Positions 5,350-6,325 of a DNA stretch of 6,325 nt are shown here, in pieces. Position 1 is the stretch's first letter. Each line of letters begins with the position of its first letter. The notes beneath the pieces were generated by a model. It was not told the DNA's origin, did no database searches, and saw only the letters and a list, made by a program, of their open reading frames with translations. The stretch comes from Bacteroidota bacterium (GTDB lineage: Bacteria > Bacteroidota > Bacteroidia > B-17B0 > Aurantibacillaceae). The position numbers and the translations under genes were made by a program. The DNA lies in assembly GCA_025359355.1 (NCBI GenBank), contig JANYGR010000037.1, positions 1 through 6,325 on the forward strand, written 5' to 3'.

Positions 5350-5748
5350 ATGTCTTATTTCTCCTTACTTAGCGAAACTCACTCTACGAAATCAGCCACT
5401 GACGAGTTATTTGATTTCATGGGTGATTTCAACAATTTCAAACATTTGTTGCCCGACGATAAAATTGAAAATTTCGAATGCACCAACAATCAGTGCTCTT
5501 TCGGAATAAAAGGGTTAATGCCTCTTACCATCAAAATAAAAGATAAAAAACCTAAATCTCAAATTACGTTTGAAACTTCAGGCTTAGCTAAATTTGTATT
5601 TACCTTGCATATACATTTATTACCAAATCAAACAACCAATGTGCAATTAGAAGGCGACATGAATCCTTTTATAAAAGCAATGGCCGAAAAACCGTTGTCA
5701 AACCTAATCAATACCATGGCTACTAAATTAGCCGCTCTTGAACTATAA
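5350..5748 (+). CDS. Small SRPBCC (START/Bet v 1-like) family protein
   Basis: This is a 132-residue soluble protein with no signal peptide or membrane segment. Its layout suits the SRPBCC helix-grip fold: an opening beta strand (YFSLLSETHST), a helix with the FDFMGDFNNFKHLLP pattern (about 21-35) typical of this superfamily, a run of alternating strands (about 38-100), and a long C-terminal helix (FIKAMAEKPLSNLINTMATKL, about 107-127). Such proteins bind hydrophobic ligands; no ligand or catalytic residue can be named. I recall small proteins of this type beside pyrE in other Bacteroidota, which would make this a conserved pair of unknown functional link. The ATG is 12 bp after the pyrE stop. 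The fold call rests on pattern and context rather than a signature motif. Confidence 0.75.
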   Translation: MSYFSLLSETHSTKSATDELFDFMGDFNNFKHLLPDDKIENFECTNNQCSFGIKGLMPLTIKIKDKKPKSQITFETSGLAKFVFTLHIHLLPNQTTNVQLEGDMNPFIKAMAEKPLSNLINTMATKLAALEL

Positions 5749-5788
5749 ACTCATCGTTTTTTTAATCTCATTTGGGAATATAATCTCA

Positions 5789-5813
5789 AAGTATTCTTAC
5801 AAATAAAATACTT
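5789..5813 (+). other. Weak stem-loop between the SRPBCC gene and cca
   Basis: AAGTATT (5789-5795) and AATACTT (5807-5813) form a perfect 7-bp stem around an 11-base loop, followed by AATTTTA. The stem is A/T-rich and the U-run short, so it is at best a leaky terminator or attenuator in the 76-bp gap. Its right arm abuts TAATTTTA (5813-5820), one mismatch from a -7 box, which could give cca its own promoter although it lies only 4 bp before the GTG. Neither role is certain. Confidence 0.3.
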
Positions 5814-5824
5814 AATTTTACTAA

Positions 5825-6325
5825 GTGAACCGTCATTTATCTCTTCCGATTTTTAAAACCATTTCTGATTGCGCAAATCAATTAGGAGTCGACGCTTATG
5901 TTATTGGAGGTTTTGTTCGTGATATTTATTTAAACAGATCATCAAAAGATATTGATATTGTTACTATTGGCAAAGGTATTGAACTAGCAGAACTCGTTCA
6001 TAAAAAATTAGGTGAGCATGCTCATTTATCTGTATTCAAAAATTTTGGGACAGCGCAAGTTAAATTAGATGATCTAGAAATCGAATTTGTGGGAGCACGA
6101 AAAGAATCTTATGATAGAAATTCTCGTAAGCCAATAGTAGAAGATGGTTCTTTAATTGATGATCAAAACCGTCGCGATTTCACGATTAATACACTTGCTA
6201 TTGGATTAAGTAAATCAAACTACGGCAAATTATTAGACTCCTTTAATGGCGTAAGCGATATTGAACAAAAAATAATTCGTACGCCCTTAGAACCTGACAT
6301 TACATACAGCGATGATCCATTACGT
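5825..6325 (+). CDS. cca: CCA-adding enzyme (tRNA nucleotidyltransferase), 3'-truncated
   Basis: The open frame from GTG at 5825 runs 167 codons to the window edge without a stop; the C-terminal part lies outside. The product is a class II nucleotidyltransferase that adds or repairs the 3' CCA of tRNA in the cytoplasm. Visible motifs are VIGGFVRD (27-34, nucleotide-binding Gly motif), DIDIV (42-46, the metal-binding carboxylates), a strand containing IEFVGARKESY (about 88-98), RRDFTINTLAIG (118-129) and the end piece YSDDPLR (161-167). These match the poly(A) polymerase/CCA head domain. The start is forced: an in-frame TAA lies directly before the GTG, and no in-frame ATG occurs before the catalytic motifs. 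Family members often continue into an HD domain; that part cannot be seen. It follows the SRPBCC gene by 76 bp, possibly in the same operon. Confidence 0.93.
   Translation, partial: MNRHLSLPIFKTISDCANQLGVDAYVIGGFVRDIYLNRSSKDIDIVTIGKGIELAELVHKKLGEHAHLSVFKNFGTAQVKLDDLEIEFVGARKESYDRNSRKPIVEDGSLIDDQNRRDFTINTLAIGLSKSNYGKLLDSFNGVSDIEQKIIRTPLEPDITYSDDPLR

Noticed and set aside
1..6325. CRISPR array, tRNA, rRNA, toxin-antitoxin or defence system
   Set aside because: I found no regularly spaced direct repeats, cloverleaf-like sequence or relevant protein domains on either strand.

Overview
The window looks like a chromosomal segment of a Bacteroidota member. It is AT-rich. Its start codons lack Shine-Dalgarno sequences and are preceded by A/T-rich DNA, and two upstream regions carry exact matches to the TAnnTTTG -7 box typical of this phylum. 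The proteins also read as Bacteroidota-type: an S74-tailed surface or tail-fibre-like protein, a LacI regulator with an extended recognition-helix loop, and a pyrE/SRPBCC/cca cluster. The assignment comes from sequence character and recalled family knowledge, not from a database search.

Layout from left to right. Bases 1-983 (+) are the 3' part of a gene for a protein ending in a peptidase S74 self-cleaving chaperone domain and a coiled coil. A bidirectional terminator (1037-1078) lies between it and the convergent dihydrolipoyl dehydrogenase gene lpdA (1094-2482, -). The 449-bp gap 2483-2931 holds the most unusual object in the window: a ~295-bp element (2568-2862) bounded by 23-bp terminal inverted repeats that match at 20 of 23 positions, with a GC-rich, strongly foldable core and no credible gene. 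It looks like a MITE or other non-autonomous repeat. Next come a LacI-family regulator (2932-3960, -) with a perfect 16-bp palindrome placed upstream of its -7 box, and a Nudix hydrolase (4035-4643, -). Divergent from these, on the + strand, are pyrE (4690-5337), a small SRPBCC-like gene (5350-5748), and the 5' part of a CCA-adding enzyme gene (5825 to the window end). The CCA-adding gene is missed by simple ORF calling because it starts with GTG and runs off the edge.

The genes are mostly housekeeping: pyrimidine synthesis (pyrE), tRNA 3'-end maturation (cca), 2-oxoacid dehydrogenase complexes (lpdA) and nucleotide clean-up (Nudix). They do not form one pathway. The LacI regulator has no sugar-utilisation genes beside it here, so its visible target is probably its own promoter. 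I see no phage block, transposase, CRISPR array, tRNA or rRNA. The TIR-bounded element between lacI and lpdA most deserves a follow-up search.
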